DNA of 64,000 bases from RYN-122 sp963761655. GTDB lineage: Bacteria > Actinomycetota > Actinomycetes > Mycobacteriales > SCTD01. Below the pieces are notes generated by a model that saw nothing but the letters and a program-made list of their open reading frames with translations, ran no database searches and was not told where the DNA came from. Shown here one piece after another: positions 44,244 through 52,729 of the stretch (position 1 is its first letter; every line of letters starts with the position of its first letter). A program made the translations under genes and the position numbers. The stretch covers positions 558,001-622,000 of the forward strand of contig CAVXHI010000011.1 of assembly GCA_963761655.1 (NCBI GenBank). The letters run 5' to 3'.

Positions 44244-44915
44244 ATGCGCATCACCAAGAGCCGCAAGGCCTTCACGACGATCGCCCTGGCCGGCACCCTG
44301 GCCCTGAGCATGTCCGCGTGCAGCAACAACGACGCCGAGAGCGGCAGCGACAACACGCCGGCCGCCGCCGCCACCCCGGCCGCCGTCATCGCGAACCTGA
44401 CCGGCACCACGACCGCCGTGAAGCTCGACCAGGGCTTCGTCGACGGCCTCACCAGCCTCAAGCTGACCCCCGGCGTCATCGGCACCGCCAAGCTCACCGA
44501 CGGCAGCCTCGTCTTCCCGATCACCGGTGGCAACGCGAAGTACTGGACGCCCGGCACGCACGAGCCGTACGTCGAGGGCTCCCTCATGCACGACGGCTCG
44601 GGCATCACCCTCGAGGACGCCGCCAAGAAGACCAAGGTCTCCCTCGAGAACTTCGTCGTCGACCCGGGCACCTCGATGCTGACCGGCAAGGTCTCCGCCA
44701 ACGGCACCGTCGTCGCCGAGTCCGCTCCCCTGTTCTTCCTCGACGGCAGCACCCTCCAGCCGCTCAAGATGGAGAACGGCGCGCCCGTCCTCGAGGGCAC
44801 CACGGTCTCCCTCACCAAGACGGCTGCCGACCTGCTGAACAAGACCTACGGCACCACCGCTCTCACCGAGTTCTTCAAGGTCGGCGTCGCGAAGATCACC
44901 CTCGCCGGCAGCTAG
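44244..44915 (+). CDS. Secreted lipoprotein, tandem paralogue 1
   Basis: 223 aa. A lipoprotein signal with lipobox MSAC at residues ~22-25, an acidic Ser/Ala linker, then one beta-rich domain: LKLTPGVIGTAKLTDGS, FPITGGNAKYW, GSGITLEDAAKK, TSMLTGKV, LFFLDGSTLQPL. The layout recalls HtaA-like haem-binding domains, but no haem ligand can be named, so it is called unknown. ATG has GAGGA upstream. It is closely related to the gene at 45069. Confidence 0.8.
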   Translation: MRITKSRKAFTTIALAGTLALSMSACSNNDAESGSDNTPAAAATPAAVIANLTGTTTAVKLDQGFVDGLTSLKLTPGVIGTAKLTDGSLVFPITGGNAKYWTPGTHEPYVEGSLMHDGSGITLEDAAKKTKVSLENFVVDPGTSMLTGKVSANGTVVAESAPLFFLDGSTLQPLKMENGAPVLEGTTVSLTKTAADLLNKTYGTTALTEFFKVGVAKITLAGS

Positions 44916-44932
44916 TACCTCCCTGCACCTCC

Positions 44933-44967
44933 GACACCCCGCGCAGCCACCGGCTGCGCGGGGTGTC
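44933..44967 (+). terminator. Terminator after lipoprotein gene 1
   Basis: A perfect 16-bp stem (GACACCCCGCGCAGCC with its complement) around a 3-nt loop. It separates the two paralogues into two transcripts. Confidence 0.88.
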
Positions 44968-44993
44968 GTGCGTCACGGGTCACCCGTCCGAGT

Positions 44994-45022
44994 GAACCGG
45001 CCGCCGCCCGCCCGCGAACGAC
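44994..45022 (+). promoter_or_regulatory. ECF-type promoter of lipoprotein gene 2
   Basis: GAACCGG-N14-CGAACGAC, identical blocks and spacer length to 44155-44183, while the spacer sequence differs. The conserved blocks point to a shared sigma factor. Confidence 0.55.
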
Positions 45023-45068
45023 GTGCGACACCCCAGCGGCACCGCCGCTCCTCGAGAGGACCCACCCC

Positions 45069-45725
45069 ATGCGCAAGAGCCTGCTGACCGTCGCCCTCGT
45101 GGGCGCCCTGTCCCTGACCCTGTCCGCCTGCGGCGACGACGCGGAGGACACCGGCAGCGGCAAGGCCGACGCGTCCAAGCCGGTCGCGCAGATCGACAAC
45201 CTCACCGGCAAGATGACCCAGGTGACGCTCGACTCCGCCTTCGTCACCGGCCTGAAGACCCTCGGCCTCACGCCGGGCACCGTCGGCACCGCCACCATCA
45301 GCCCCGAGGGCGTCGCGACCTTCCCGATCACGGGCGGCAACGCGACCTACTACACCCCCGGCACGAAGGACCCGTACGTCACCGGCCTGATCAACCACGA
45401 CGGCTCGGGCCTCTCGCTGTCCGCCGGCGGCACCAAGGTCGAGCTGAAGAACTTCGACGTCGACCCCGGCGCCTCGATGCTCACCGGTGACGTCACCGCC
45501 AACGGCACCACCGTCGTCGAGAACACCCCGCTGTTCTTCCTCGACGGCAGCACCCTCAAGCCGCTCGACACCTCCACGGGCGACGGCGTCCTCGAGGGCA
45601 CCCAGGTCAAGATCGCCCCCGGTGCGGCCGCGCTGCTCAACAAGACGTTCAAGACCGACAAGGTCCAGGACTTCGCGCTCGTCGGCATCGCCAAGATCAC
45701 GCTGACGGTCCCCGCCGCCAAGTAG
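45069..45725 (+). CDS. Secreted lipoprotein, tandem paralogue 2
   Basis: 218 aa. Lipobox LSAC near residue 20, then the same domain as paralogue 1: LGLTPGTVGTATISPEG, FPITGGNATYY, GSGLSLSAGG, SMLTGDV, LFFLDGSTLKPL and a C-terminal VGIAKITL. A GAGAGGA site precedes the ATG. It has its own promoter and terminator. The two copies differ throughout, so the duplication is not recent. Confidence 0.8.
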   Translation: MRKSLLTVALVGALSLTLSACGDDAEDTGSGKADASKPVAQIDNLTGKMTQVTLDSAFVTGLKTLGLTPGTVGTATISPEGVATFPITGGNATYYTPGTKDPYVTGLINHDGSGLSLSAGGTKVELKNFDVDPGASMLTGDVTANGTTVVENTPLFFLDGSTLKPLDTSTGDGVLEGTQVKIAPGAAALLNKTFKTDKVQDFALVGIAKITLTVPAAK

Positions 45726-45741
45726 CTCGCACTCTCCGCCG

Positions 45742-45771
45742 GCGGGGAGCAGGCGCACGCCTGCTCCCCGC
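45742..45771 (+). terminator. Terminator after lipoprotein gene 2
   Basis: GCGGGGAGCAGGC, a 4-nt loop and the exact complement form a 13-bp stem 17 nt past the stop. Confidence 0.88.
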
Positions 45772-45807
45772 TGTCGTGCAACGGCTCGTCCTGGGAAGGT
45801 GACCGGC

Positions 45808-46461
45808 ATGACCCCGCTCCCGTGCCAGCTGCTGGTCCTCGCCAAGGAGCCGGTCGCCGGACGCGTCAAGACCCGCCTCACCCCGCCGTTCACGCCCCAG
45901 CAGGGCGCGGACGTCGCCGCCGCCTCGCTGGCCGACACCCTGGCTGCGGTCGCCGCCACGCCGGTCGCCCGCCGGGTCCTCGTCCTGGACGGCGCCGTCA
46001 GCTTCCCGCTCCCGGCCGGCTTCGACGTCCTGCCGCAGAGCGAGGGCGGCCTGGACGCCCGGCTGACCGCCGCCTTCGCCGACGCCGCCGCCGGCTCGGA
46101 CCTGCCGCTGCTGCTCGTCGGCATGGACACCCCGCAGGTCACCCCCGCGCTGCTCACCGGCGCCGTGCAGGCGCTGCTCGCGGCCGGGTCCGTGCTCGGG
46201 CTCGCCGCCGACGGCGGGTGGTGGGCCTGCGGGCTGACCGCCCCGCACCCCCGCGCCTTCGACGGCGTCCCGATGTCCAGCGACCGCACGGGCGCGGCCC
46301 AGGCCGCCCGGCTCGCCGAGCTCGGCCTGACGCCGGCAGACCTCCCGGTGCTGCGCGACGTCGACACCGCCGCCGACCTCGACGAGGTCCTCCCGCTGCT
46401 GCCTCACGACGCCGCCCTGGCCCGGCTGGCGGCGTCGCTGCCGGTCGGAGCACCGGCGTGA
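45808..46461 (+). CDS. DUF2064 / TIGR04282-family nucleotidyl- or glycosyltransferase
   Basis: 217 aa. LLVLAKEPVAGRVKTRLTPPF at the N-terminus is the family signature, with LLLVGMDTPQV near residue 107 as the acidic metal motif, and GLAADGGWWACGL. The fold is GT-A/CofC-like. ATG at 45808 is preceded by GGGAAGG. It is the first of five genes coupled by GTGA overlaps (through 49934), suggesting a single pathway whose product is unknown. Confidence 0.85.
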   Translation: MTPLPCQLLVLAKEPVAGRVKTRLTPPFTPQQGADVAAASLADTLAAVAATPVARRVLVLDGAVSFPLPAGFDVLPQSEGGLDARLTAAFADAAAGSDLPLLLVGMDTPQVTPALLTGAVQALLAAGSVLGLAADGGWWACGLTAPHPRAFDGVPMSSDRTGAAQAARLAELGLTPADLPVLRDVDTAADLDEVLPLLPHDAALARLAASLPVGAPA

Positions 46462-47105
46462 CCGCGCCCACCGACGTCTACGGGCAGGCCCTGCACGGGA
46501 GCGACGTCCGCATCCGCTACGCCGACGGCGCCACCCTCCCGCTCGACGCCCCGCGCTGGGTCCGGGCCGAGCTGCCCGGCGACGACGAGCTGCTCAGCCG
46601 CTGCGGCAGCGCCACCCTCGACGTCGGCTGCGGCCCCGGCCGCCTCGCCCGCGCCCTGCTGGCCGGGGGCATCGCCTGCACCGGCGTCGACGTCGCACCC
46701 GCCGCCGTGGAGCTCGCCCGGGCGCGGGGCGCCCAGGTGCTGCACGCCTCCGTCCACGACCCCCTGCTCGACGCCACCCGCTGGTCGACCGTCCTGCTCG
46801 CCGACGGCAACATCGGCATCGGTGGTGACCCCGTCGGACTCCTCCGCCGGGCCCGCGACCTGCTCTCCGAGGACGGCCACGTAGTGCTCGAGCTCGACCC
46901 CCCGACGACGTCGACCCGCCGCGTGCGCGTCCGCCTCGAGGCCGGCACGTCGGCCTCGTCGTGGTTCCCGTGGGCGCACGTGTCGGCCGCCGACCTCGAC
47001 GCCGTCGCCCTCGGCGCGGGGCTGCAGACGGTCGAGGCGTGGAGCGCCGTCGGCCGCCACTTCGCCGTCCTGGCTCGGGCCGGCGCCGCCCGGGCCGCCG
47101 CGTGA
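46458..47105 (+). CDS. Class I SAM-dependent methyltransferase
   Basis: 215 aa. Motif I LDVGCGPGRLARALL near residue 55, acidic end of beta-2 in GVDVAPAAVELARARG, and motif IV-like VLLADGNIGIGGDP followed by LLSEDGHVVLELDPP. The start overlaps the DUF2064 stop and its stop overlaps the next start. The substrate is unknown; the operon suggests a sugar- or lipid-linked compound. Confidence 0.87.
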   Translation: MTAPTDVYGQALHGSDVRIRYADGATLPLDAPRWVRAELPGDDELLSRCGSATLDVGCGPGRLARALLAGGIACTGVDVAPAAVELARARGAQVLHASVHDPLLDATRWSTVLLADGNIGIGGDPVGLLRRARDLLSEDGHVVLELDPPTTSTRRVRVRLEAGTSASSWFPWAHVSAADLDAVALGAGLQTVEAWSAVGRHFAVLARAGAARAAA

Positions 47106-48454
47106 CGACCCCGGACGGCGTCCCCCGCGACCAGGCGGAGCACCCCTACGGCTGGCCCGCCCCGCTGTGGCGGCTGATCGAGGAGCGCGGCCGGCCGCCG
47201 CTGCGGCTGTTCGACGCCCGCATCTGGCGCAGCCCGATCCGGGGCCCCTGGCTGACCGCGGTGTTCGCCGCAGTCCTGCTGGTCGGCCTGCCGGTCGTCA
47301 TGGTCACGGGCTTCCTGTCCTACGCCGCCTACGAGCCGCGCTTCCCCGGCAACGCCTTCCCGGTCGACCCGGTGCTGCGCTTCCCGTACTTCCCCTGGCC
47401 GTCGGGCGTCTCGTGGCTGTACCGCCTCAACCAGGGGCTGCACGTCGGCCTCGGCCTCGCGCTCGTGCCCGTGGTGCTGGCCAAGCTCTGGTCGGTCGTG
47501 CCGAAGCTGTTCGACTGGCCGCCGGCCCGGTCGATCGCCCAGGTCCTGGAGCGCCTGACGATCGCGCTGCTGGTCGGCGGGATCCTGTTCGAGCTGGCCA
47601 CCGGCGTGCTGAACATCCAGTACGACTACGTCTTCGGGTTCGACTTCTACACCGGCCACTACTACGGCGCCTGGGTCTTCCTGGCCGCCTTCGCCGCCCA
47701 CGTCGTCCTCAAGCTGCCCGTCATGCTGCGGTCGCTGCGGAGCAGGTCGCTGCGCGAGGAGCTGCGCACCCCGCTCGAGCGCACGGTCCCCGAGCCGCCC
47801 GACCCCGACGGCCTCGTCGCCCCCGAGCCGGCCGCGCCCACCATGAGCCGTCGCGGCGCGCTGGCCCTGGTCGGCGGCAGCGCCCTCGTCGTCACCGCGG
47901 TCACGGTCGGGGAGACCCTCGGCGACGCCGTCCGCCCGACCGCCCTGCTGTCACCGCGCGGACAGAGCTACGGCGACGGCCCGACCGACTTCCAGGTGAA
48001 CCGGACGGCCTTCGGGGCCCAGATCACCCCCGACCTGACCGACGCCGACTGGCGCCTCGAGCTCATGGGCCCGACGCCGGTGCTCCTGTCGCGGGACCAG
48101 CTGCTCGCGATGCCGCAGCACACCGTCGACCTGCCGATCGCCTGCGTCGAGGGCTGGTCGACCGTGCAGACGTGGACCGGGGTGCGGCTGCGCGACCTCG
48201 TCGCCCTGGCCGGGTCGGCCCGACCGGACTCGGCGGTCGTCACGTCGCTGGAGAAGGCCGGCGCCTTCTCCCGGGCCACCCTCGGCCGGCAGCACCTGAC
48301 GAACCCGGACTCCCTGCTGGCGCTCAAGGTCAACGGCGTCGACCTGTCGATGGACCACGGCTACCCGGCCCGCGTCATCGCGCCCGCCCTGCCCGGCGTC
48401 CACAACACCAAGTGGGTCCGCGGGATCGCCGTCGACGAGCAGGTCCGGGCGTGA
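47102..48454 (+). CDS. Membrane molybdopterin-dependent oxidoreductase (cytochrome b / sulfite-oxidase-fold fusion)
   Basis: 450 aa. The N-terminal ~215 residues contain four membrane spans with His suited to haem b (NQGLHVGLGLALV, TGHYYGAWVFLAAFAAHVVL). After a linker and a twin-arginine-like segment (MSRRGALALVGGSALVVTA) comes a sulfite-oxidase-type Moco domain (~285-450): Cys ligand in LPIACVEGWSTVQTWTGVRL, and GYPARVIAPALPGVHNTKWV. Electrons would pass from Moco to haem. The operon is GTGA-coupled on both sides. Confidence 0.88.
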   Translation: MTTPDGVPRDQAEHPYGWPAPLWRLIEERGRPPLRLFDARIWRSPIRGPWLTAVFAAVLLVGLPVVMVTGFLSYAAYEPRFPGNAFPVDPVLRFPYFPWPSGVSWLYRLNQGLHVGLGLALVPVVLAKLWSVVPKLFDWPPARSIAQVLERLTIALLVGGILFELATGVLNIQYDYVFGFDFYTGHYYGAWVFLAAFAAHVVLKLPVMLRSLRSRSLREELRTPLERTVPEPPDPDGLVAPEPAAPTMSRRGALALVGGSALVVTAVTVGETLGDAVRPTALLSPRGQSYGDGPTDFQVNRTAFGAQITPDLTDADWRLELMGPTPVLLSRDQLLAMPQHTVDLPIACVEGWSTVQTWTGVRLRDLVALAGSARPDSAVVTSLEKAGAFSRATLGRQHLTNPDSLLALKVNGVDLSMDHGYPARVIAPALPGVHNTKWVRGIAVDEQVRA

Positions 48455-48873
48455 GGCGGCTCTACGGCAGCTCCGTCCTGCACCTGCTCACCGTCCTCGG
48501 CTGCCTGGCGCTGGCCGGAGCCGCGATCGTCGAGCTCGCCGGTGGTCCGGCCGCCCTCAAGATCGGCGCCTGGTTCCTCGGCGCCGTCCTGCTGCACGAC
48601 CTCGTGCTGTTCCCCCTCTACGCCGCGGCCGACCGGGCGGCGTCGTCGGTGCTGCCGCGCGGGTCGGTGAACTGGGTGCGCGTCCCGACCCTGCTGTCCG
48701 GCCTGCTGCTGCTGATGTTCTGGCCGGTCGTCACGCAGCACAGCGAGGAGTCGTTCCGCTTCGCCAGCAGCCTGCGCCAGGACGTCTACCTCCAGCGGTA
48801 CCTCGTCATCGTCGGCGTGCTGTTCCTCGGCAGCGCCCTGCTGTTCGCCCTGAGCAGGCTCCGCCGACGGTGA
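48451..48873 (+). CDS. Four-TM membrane protein of the oxidoreductase operon
   Basis: 140 aa with four hydrophobic segments (LLTVLGCLALAGAAIVELAG, IGAWFLGAVLLHDLVLFPLY, RVPTLLSGLLLLMFWPVV, YLVIVGVLFLGSALLFAL). His in the second span could be functional. No family is recognised with certainty. It starts inside the oxidoreductase stop and ends inside the epimerase start, so it is probably a partner subunit. Confidence 0.7.
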   Translation: MRRLYGSSVLHLLTVLGCLALAGAAIVELAGGPAALKIGAWFLGAVLLHDLVLFPLYAAADRAASSVLPRGSVNWVRVPTLLSGLLLLMFWPVVTQHSEESFRFASSLRQDVYLQRYLVIVGVLFLGSALLFALSRLRRR

Positions 48874-49934
48874 GGGTCCTGCTCACCGGCGGGGCCGGCT
48901 TCATCGGCGGTCACGTCGCCACGGCCCTGCTCGACGACGGCCACGAGGTCGTCGTCCTCGACGCCCTGCTCCCCGACGTCCACCCGGGAGGCTGGCCGGC
49001 GCACCTGGACCCCCGGGTCGAGCGGGTCCAGGCGGACGTGCGGGACGGGGTGGACCTCACCGGGGTGGACGCCGTGTGCCACCAGGCCGCCGTCGTCGGC
49101 CTCGGCGTCGACCTCCAGGACCTGCCGCACTACGTCGGCGTCAACGAGCTCGGGACCGCCGTCCTGCTCGCGGCCATGGACGCCGCGGGCGTGCGCCGCC
49201 TGGTGCTGGCCAGCTCGATGGTGGTCTACGGCGAGGGCCGCTACGCCTGCCCGGTGCACGGCGTCGTCCGGCCCGGGCCGCGGGCGCGGACCGACCTCGA
49301 CGGCGGCCGGTTCGAGCCGCCCTGCCCCCTGTGCGGCGCCGACCTCGCCTGGCAGCTCGTCCCCGAGGACGCCGCGCTCGACCCGCGCAGCGTCTACGCC
49401 GCCACCAAGACCGCGCAGGAGCACCTGTGCAGCGCCTGGGCGCGCGGCACGGGCGGCAGCGTCGCGGCGCTGAGGTACCACAACGTCTACGGCCCGCGGA
49501 TGCCCAAGGACACCCCGTACGCCGGGGTCGCGTCCCTGTGGCGGAGCGCGCTGGCGCGCGGGGAGGCGCCGCGGGTGTTCGAGGACGGGCAGCAGCAGCG
49601 CGACTTCGTGCACGTCCGCGACGTCGCCCGGGCCAACCTGCTCGCCCTGGGCGCGGACCTGCCGGAGGGGCTGCACCCGTTCAACGTCGCGAGCGGACGC
49701 CCCGCCGGCATCGGCGACGTCGCGGACGTCCTGGCGCGCGAGGCCGGCGGCCCCGCCCCCGTCGTGACCGGGGAGTACCGGCTCGGCGACGTCCGGCACG
49801 TCGTCGCCTCCCCCGAGCGTGCCCGCCGCGAGCTGGGGTTCTCCGCGGAGGTCGGGCTCGAGGAGGGGATGGCCGAGTTCGCGGCCGCTCCGCTGCGGGG
49901 CGAACAGGACGGTTCAGGCTCCGCCGGACACTGA
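48870..49934 (+). CDS. NAD-dependent sugar epimerase/dehydratase (SDR, dTDP-rhamnose 4-epimerase-like)
   Basis: 354 aa. Rossmann motif LLTGGAGFIGGHV at the start, catalytic LASSMVVYGEG, and YAATK with the active Tyr and Lys near residue 173. NVYGPRMP and QQQRDFVHVRDVA are typical of extended SDRs. An insertion with ACPVHG and CPLCGAD (residues ~126-158) carries Cys and His that may bind zinc, as in some dTDP-rhamnose 4-epimerase-like proteins. It is the last gene of the coupled operon. Confidence 0.87.
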   Translation: MRVLLTGGAGFIGGHVATALLDDGHEVVVLDALLPDVHPGGWPAHLDPRVERVQADVRDGVDLTGVDAVCHQAAVVGLGVDLQDLPHYVGVNELGTAVLLAAMDAAGVRRLVLASSMVVYGEGRYACPVHGVVRPGPRARTDLDGGRFEPPCPLCGADLAWQLVPEDAALDPRSVYAATKTAQEHLCSAWARGTGGSVAALRYHNVYGPRMPKDTPYAGVASLWRSALARGEAPRVFEDGQQQRDFVHVRDVARANLLALGADLPEGLHPFNVASGRPAGIGDVADVLAREAGGPAPVVTGEYRLGDVRHVVASPERARRELGFSAEVGLEEGMAEFAAAPLRGEQDGSGSAGH

Positions 49935-49985
49935 CGATGGGAGACTGAGCCCTCCCCCCTCCGCTCGACCTCAGGAGTCCGCACC

Positions 49986-51170
49986 GTGCCCGCCCTGCGC
50001 CGCACCGCCGTGAGCCTCCTGCTCGCGGCCTCGGCCCTCGTCCCGACCTCCGCCTCCGCCTCCGACCTCTCGTCGCCCGTCCCGGCCGCCAGCACGCTGG
50101 ACCGGCAGGTCGCGCAGCAGCAGGCCGACCTGGCCGCGCAGGCCCGCCGTCTGCAGGACGCCGAGCGCGCGGCCGGCCAGGCCCTCGAGGCCCGGCAGGC
50201 CGCCGAGCGGGCTGCCAGCCTGGCCGAGCGGCAGGCCCGCGAGGAGGCCGTCCGCCTGCAGGCGGCCACCGTGGCCGTGACCGAGGCCCAGGACGGGCTC
50301 GACGACTTCGCGGCGGCGCTCTACCGCGGGGGCCCGTCCCTGTCCTACGTCACCGCGGCGATCGTCACCGACGACCCCGCCGGCCTGCTGCACGACGTCC
50401 AGGTCGCCCAGCAGGTCGGCGACGTCAAGGCCCAGGACTACACGGCGTTCCAGGTCGCCGAGGCCGCGCAGCGCCAGGCCGTGCAGCGCAGCCGGGCGGC
50501 GTCCGCCCGCGCCTTCGTCCTGCGCCAGCAGGCCCGCAGCGCCCAGGCCCGCGCCGACGCCGCCGCCGCCGACCAGTCCGCCCTCGTCCAGGAGCAGCAG
50601 GGCCGGCTGGCCGACCTCGTCGACGCCGCCGCCGCCGCCCACCTGCGCGAGGAGCGCCTGGCCCAGGCCGAGCAGCTCGCCCTGCTGCGCTCGAACGCCG
50701 GCATCCCGGTCAGCGCCCTCGCCGGGGCGCTCGTCCCCCGCCCCACCGCCCTCTGCGCCGGCGGGGACCTGAAGGGCTTCCCCAACGGCCAGCTGCCGGA
50801 GTCGGCGCTGTGCCCGCTGTGGGGCACCGCCGGCCAGGTCCTGCGTGCCGACGCCGCGGCCGCCTTCGACGAGATGTCGCACGCCTACGCCGCCGAGACC
50901 GGTGAGCCGCTCTGCGTCACCGACTCCTACCGCAACTACGCCGAGCAGGTCGCCGTGCGGGCCGCGAAGCCGACCCTCGCCGCGGTCCCCGGCAGCAGCA
51001 ACCACGGCTGGGGCGTCGCCCTGGACCTGTGCGGGGGCGTGCAGCAGTTCGACTCCCCGGCCCACCGCTGGATGAAGGCGAACGCGGCCGCGTCCGGCTG
51101 GTTCCACCCGGCCTGGGCGGCGCAGGGCGGCAGCAAGCCCGAGCCCTGGCACTGGGAGTTCGCGGGCTAG
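49986..51170 (+). CDS. Secreted M15-family D-Ala-D-Ala carboxypeptidase-like protein
   Basis: 394 aa. Signal peptide (AVSLLLAASALVPTSASA), a long coiled-coil (~35-235, Gln/Ala/Arg-rich), then an M15B domain (~255-394). The zinc site is SNHGWGVALDLCGG (His, Asp) and EPWHWEF (His) at the end, and CVTDSYRNYAEQ is typical of VanY-like enzymes. It trims peptidoglycan stem peptides. The GTG start has AGGAG upstream. The coiled coil is like that of division hydrolases. Confidence 0.9.
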   Translation: MPALRRTAVSLLLAASALVPTSASASDLSSPVPAASTLDRQVAQQQADLAAQARRLQDAERAAGQALEARQAAERAASLAERQAREEAVRLQAATVAVTEAQDGLDDFAAALYRGGPSLSYVTAAIVTDDPAGLLHDVQVAQQVGDVKAQDYTAFQVAEAAQRQAVQRSRAASARAFVLRQQARSAQARADAAAADQSALVQEQQGRLADLVDAAAAAHLREERLAQAEQLALLRSNAGIPVSALAGALVPRPTALCAGGDLKGFPNGQLPESALCPLWGTAGQVLRADAAAAFDEMSHAYAAETGEPLCVTDSYRNYAEQVAVRAAKPTLAAVPGSSNHGWGVALDLCGGVQQFDSPAHRWMKANAAASGWFHPAWAAQGGSKPEPWHWEFAG

Positions 51171-51664
51171 CTCGCCTGCACCATCAGCACGGCGTCGACG
51201 GCCCGCTCACCCCACTGCTGAGCGGCCGTCCCGGCCTCGCGCCACCCGTGCCGCAGGTACCAGTGCCGGGCGGGGCTGTCGGGATCCACGAGCAGCACCG
51301 CCTCGCGGGCCAGGTCCTGCGCGTGCTCGACCGCGTGCACCAGCAGGGCCAGCCCCGTGCCCGGCACCGTCCCGTCGGTGAACAGCCGGCTGACCACGGC
51401 GAGGTCGACCGGTCCGACGGCGGCGTGCCAGCCCCGCGCCGCGTCGTCGTCGCCCGCGGGGTGCAGGGCGACGTGGCCGAGGACCCGGCCGTCCTGCACG
51501 GCGACCCAGCCCCCGAGCTCGTCGGCGGACGCGAGCCACCCGTCCGAGACCGCCTCGGCCCGGACCGGGTAGCGGACCTGCTCGTGCGTGCGCTGCAGGA
51601 GCGCGAGCAGGACGGGGAGGTCGCCGGAGCGGCGCGCCCGGAGCTCTACAGCGCCTGCAGCCAC
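51167..51664 (-). CDS. GNAT family N-acetyltransferase
   Basis: 165 aa. The acetyl-CoA fold is visible: GGWVAVQDGRVLGHVALHP (beta 2-4), VVSRLFTDGTVPGTGLALLL-like motif A with the pyrophosphate loop VPGTGLA near residue 103, and DSPARHWYLRHGWREAG at the end. The GTG start lies within the aminopeptidase gene's 3' end (19-nt overlap), so they are translationally linked. The acceptor is unknown. Confidence 0.85.
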   Translation of the reverse strand: MAAGAVELRARRSGDLPVLLALLQRTHEQVRYPVRAEAVSDGWLASADELGGWVAVQDGRVLGHVALHPAGDDDAARGWHAAVGPVDLAVVSRLFTDGTVPGTGLALLVHAVEHAQDLAREAVLLVDPDSPARHWYLRHGWREAGTAAQQWGERAVDAVLMVQAS

Positions 51665-52551
51665 TCCACCAGCCCGGTCATGTAGGTCTGCTGGTCGTCG
51701 TACATCGCGAGGTGCGAGCCCTCCGGGCAGTGCAGGTAGGTCCCCCGCGGCAGCCGCTCGGCCATCGCCCGCAGGTGCTCGGGGTCCATGGTGTCGTGCT
51801 GGGCGCCGATCACGAGGGTCGGCACCTCGATGCGGGCGAGGTCGTCGAACCGGTCCCAGTCCGACAGCACCCCGGACGCCCCGAGCTCGCTCGGCCCCTG
51901 CATCGGCACGTACACCTGCTTGTTGATGCGACTGAAGCTGCGCACCACCGGCTCGGGCCACTCCTCCACCGGCAGCCGCAGGACGTGCTCCGGGTAGTGC
52001 TCGGCCATCAGCAGGGCGTCGTACTCCGGGTCGTCGGTGGTGCCGGCCGCCTCGTGCGCCTTGATCGCGGCGATCCGCTCCGGGTCCTGCCGCGGGACGA
52101 GCACCTCGTCGGCGTAGCGGTTGTACGCCGGGATGCTCGCCATCATGTTCGACAGCACGAGGCCCTTCAGCGCCCCCGGGTGGGCCAGGGCGTACTCGAT
52201 CGCGAGGATGCCGCCCCACGACTGCCCGTAGAGCACGAGCTGCTCCAGGCCGAGCGCGGCGCGGACCTGCTCGACCTCGTCGACGAACCGGTCGACCTGC
52301 CACAGCGACGGGTCGTCCGGGGCGTCCGACCAGCCCGACCCGAGCTGGTCGTAGTAGTGGTACTCGACGCCGGCCTGCGGGAGGAAGCTGTCGAACGCCA
52401 GCAGGTACTCGTGGGTCGCGCCCGGGCCGCCGTGCAGGAGCAGCAGCTGGGCGTCGTCGGAGCTGCCGGTCTGCTTGGTCCAGACCCGGTAGGTGCCCGA
52501 CGGCGTCGTCACCGGGACCGTGCGGATGCCGCCTGCCTGCACCTGTCTCAT
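51646..52551 (-). CDS. Proline iminopeptidase-family alpha/beta hydrolase
   Basis: 301 aa. HGGPGATHEYLL near residue 40 (the family signature), YYDQLGSGWSD, nucleophile YGQSWGGILAIEYA near 107, acid GAQHDTMDP and His in CPEGSHLAMYDD. These features are those of prolyl aminopeptidases and related amidases. It is probably cytosolic. The ATG has no ribosome site; a CAGTCT box is 6 nt upstream. It is coupled to the GNAT gene downstream. Confidence 0.9.
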   Translation of the reverse strand: MRQVQAGGIRTVPVTTPSGTYRVWTKQTGSSDDAQLLLLHGGPGATHEYLLAFDSFLPQAGVEYHYYDQLGSGWSDAPDDPSLWQVDRFVDEVEQVRAALGLEQLVLYGQSWGGILAIEYALAHPGALKGLVLSNMMASIPAYNRYADEVLVPRQDPERIAAIKAHEAAGTTDDPEYDALLMAEHYPEHVLRLPVEEWPEPVVRSFSRINKQVYVPMQGPSELGASGVLSDWDRFDDLARIEVPTLVIGAQHDTMDPEHLRAMAERLPRGTYLHCPEGSHLAMYDDQQTYMTGLVEWLQAL

Positions 52552-52568
52552 CCGGGCAGACTGGCACG

Positions 52569-52574
52569 TACCGT
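52569..52574 (+). promoter_or_regulatory. -10 box before the 28-aa ORF
   Basis: TACCGT ends 6 nt before GTG 52581, the same leaderless spacing seen elsewhere in this window. Confidence 0.45.
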
Positions 52575-52580
52575 CAGGAG

Positions 52581-52667
52581 GTGCGCCGTCTCCTCCCCCT
52601 GCTCGCCGCCGCGCTCGTCGCCGGCCTCGTCGCGACCCCGGCCTCCGCGGCCGCCCCGACCTCCTGA
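52581..52667 (+). CDS. 28-residue signal-peptide-like ORF (remnant or tiny secreted peptide)
   Basis: Encodes RRLLPLLAAALVAGLVATP then ASAAAPTS and stops. It is a complete Sec signal peptide (basic n-region, hydrophobic core, ASA cleavage site) with almost nothing after it. It has a leaderless-type -10 box. It may be the surviving 5' end of a lost secreted protein gene, or a real micro-protein. It could also be chance. Confidence 0.35.
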   Translation: MRRLLPLLAAALVAGLVATPASAAAPTS

Positions 52668-52729
52668 CGTCTGCCCTCGGCAGCCCGTACGGTCCGGCAG
52701 GACCCTCGAACGGACGGACGACAGGCGAC

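Noticed and set aside
44244..45725. Firm assignment of the two lipoproteins as HtaA haem-binding proteins
   Set aside because: The beta-rich layout is suggestive, but no conserved haem-ligand Tyr/His arrangement could be confirmed.
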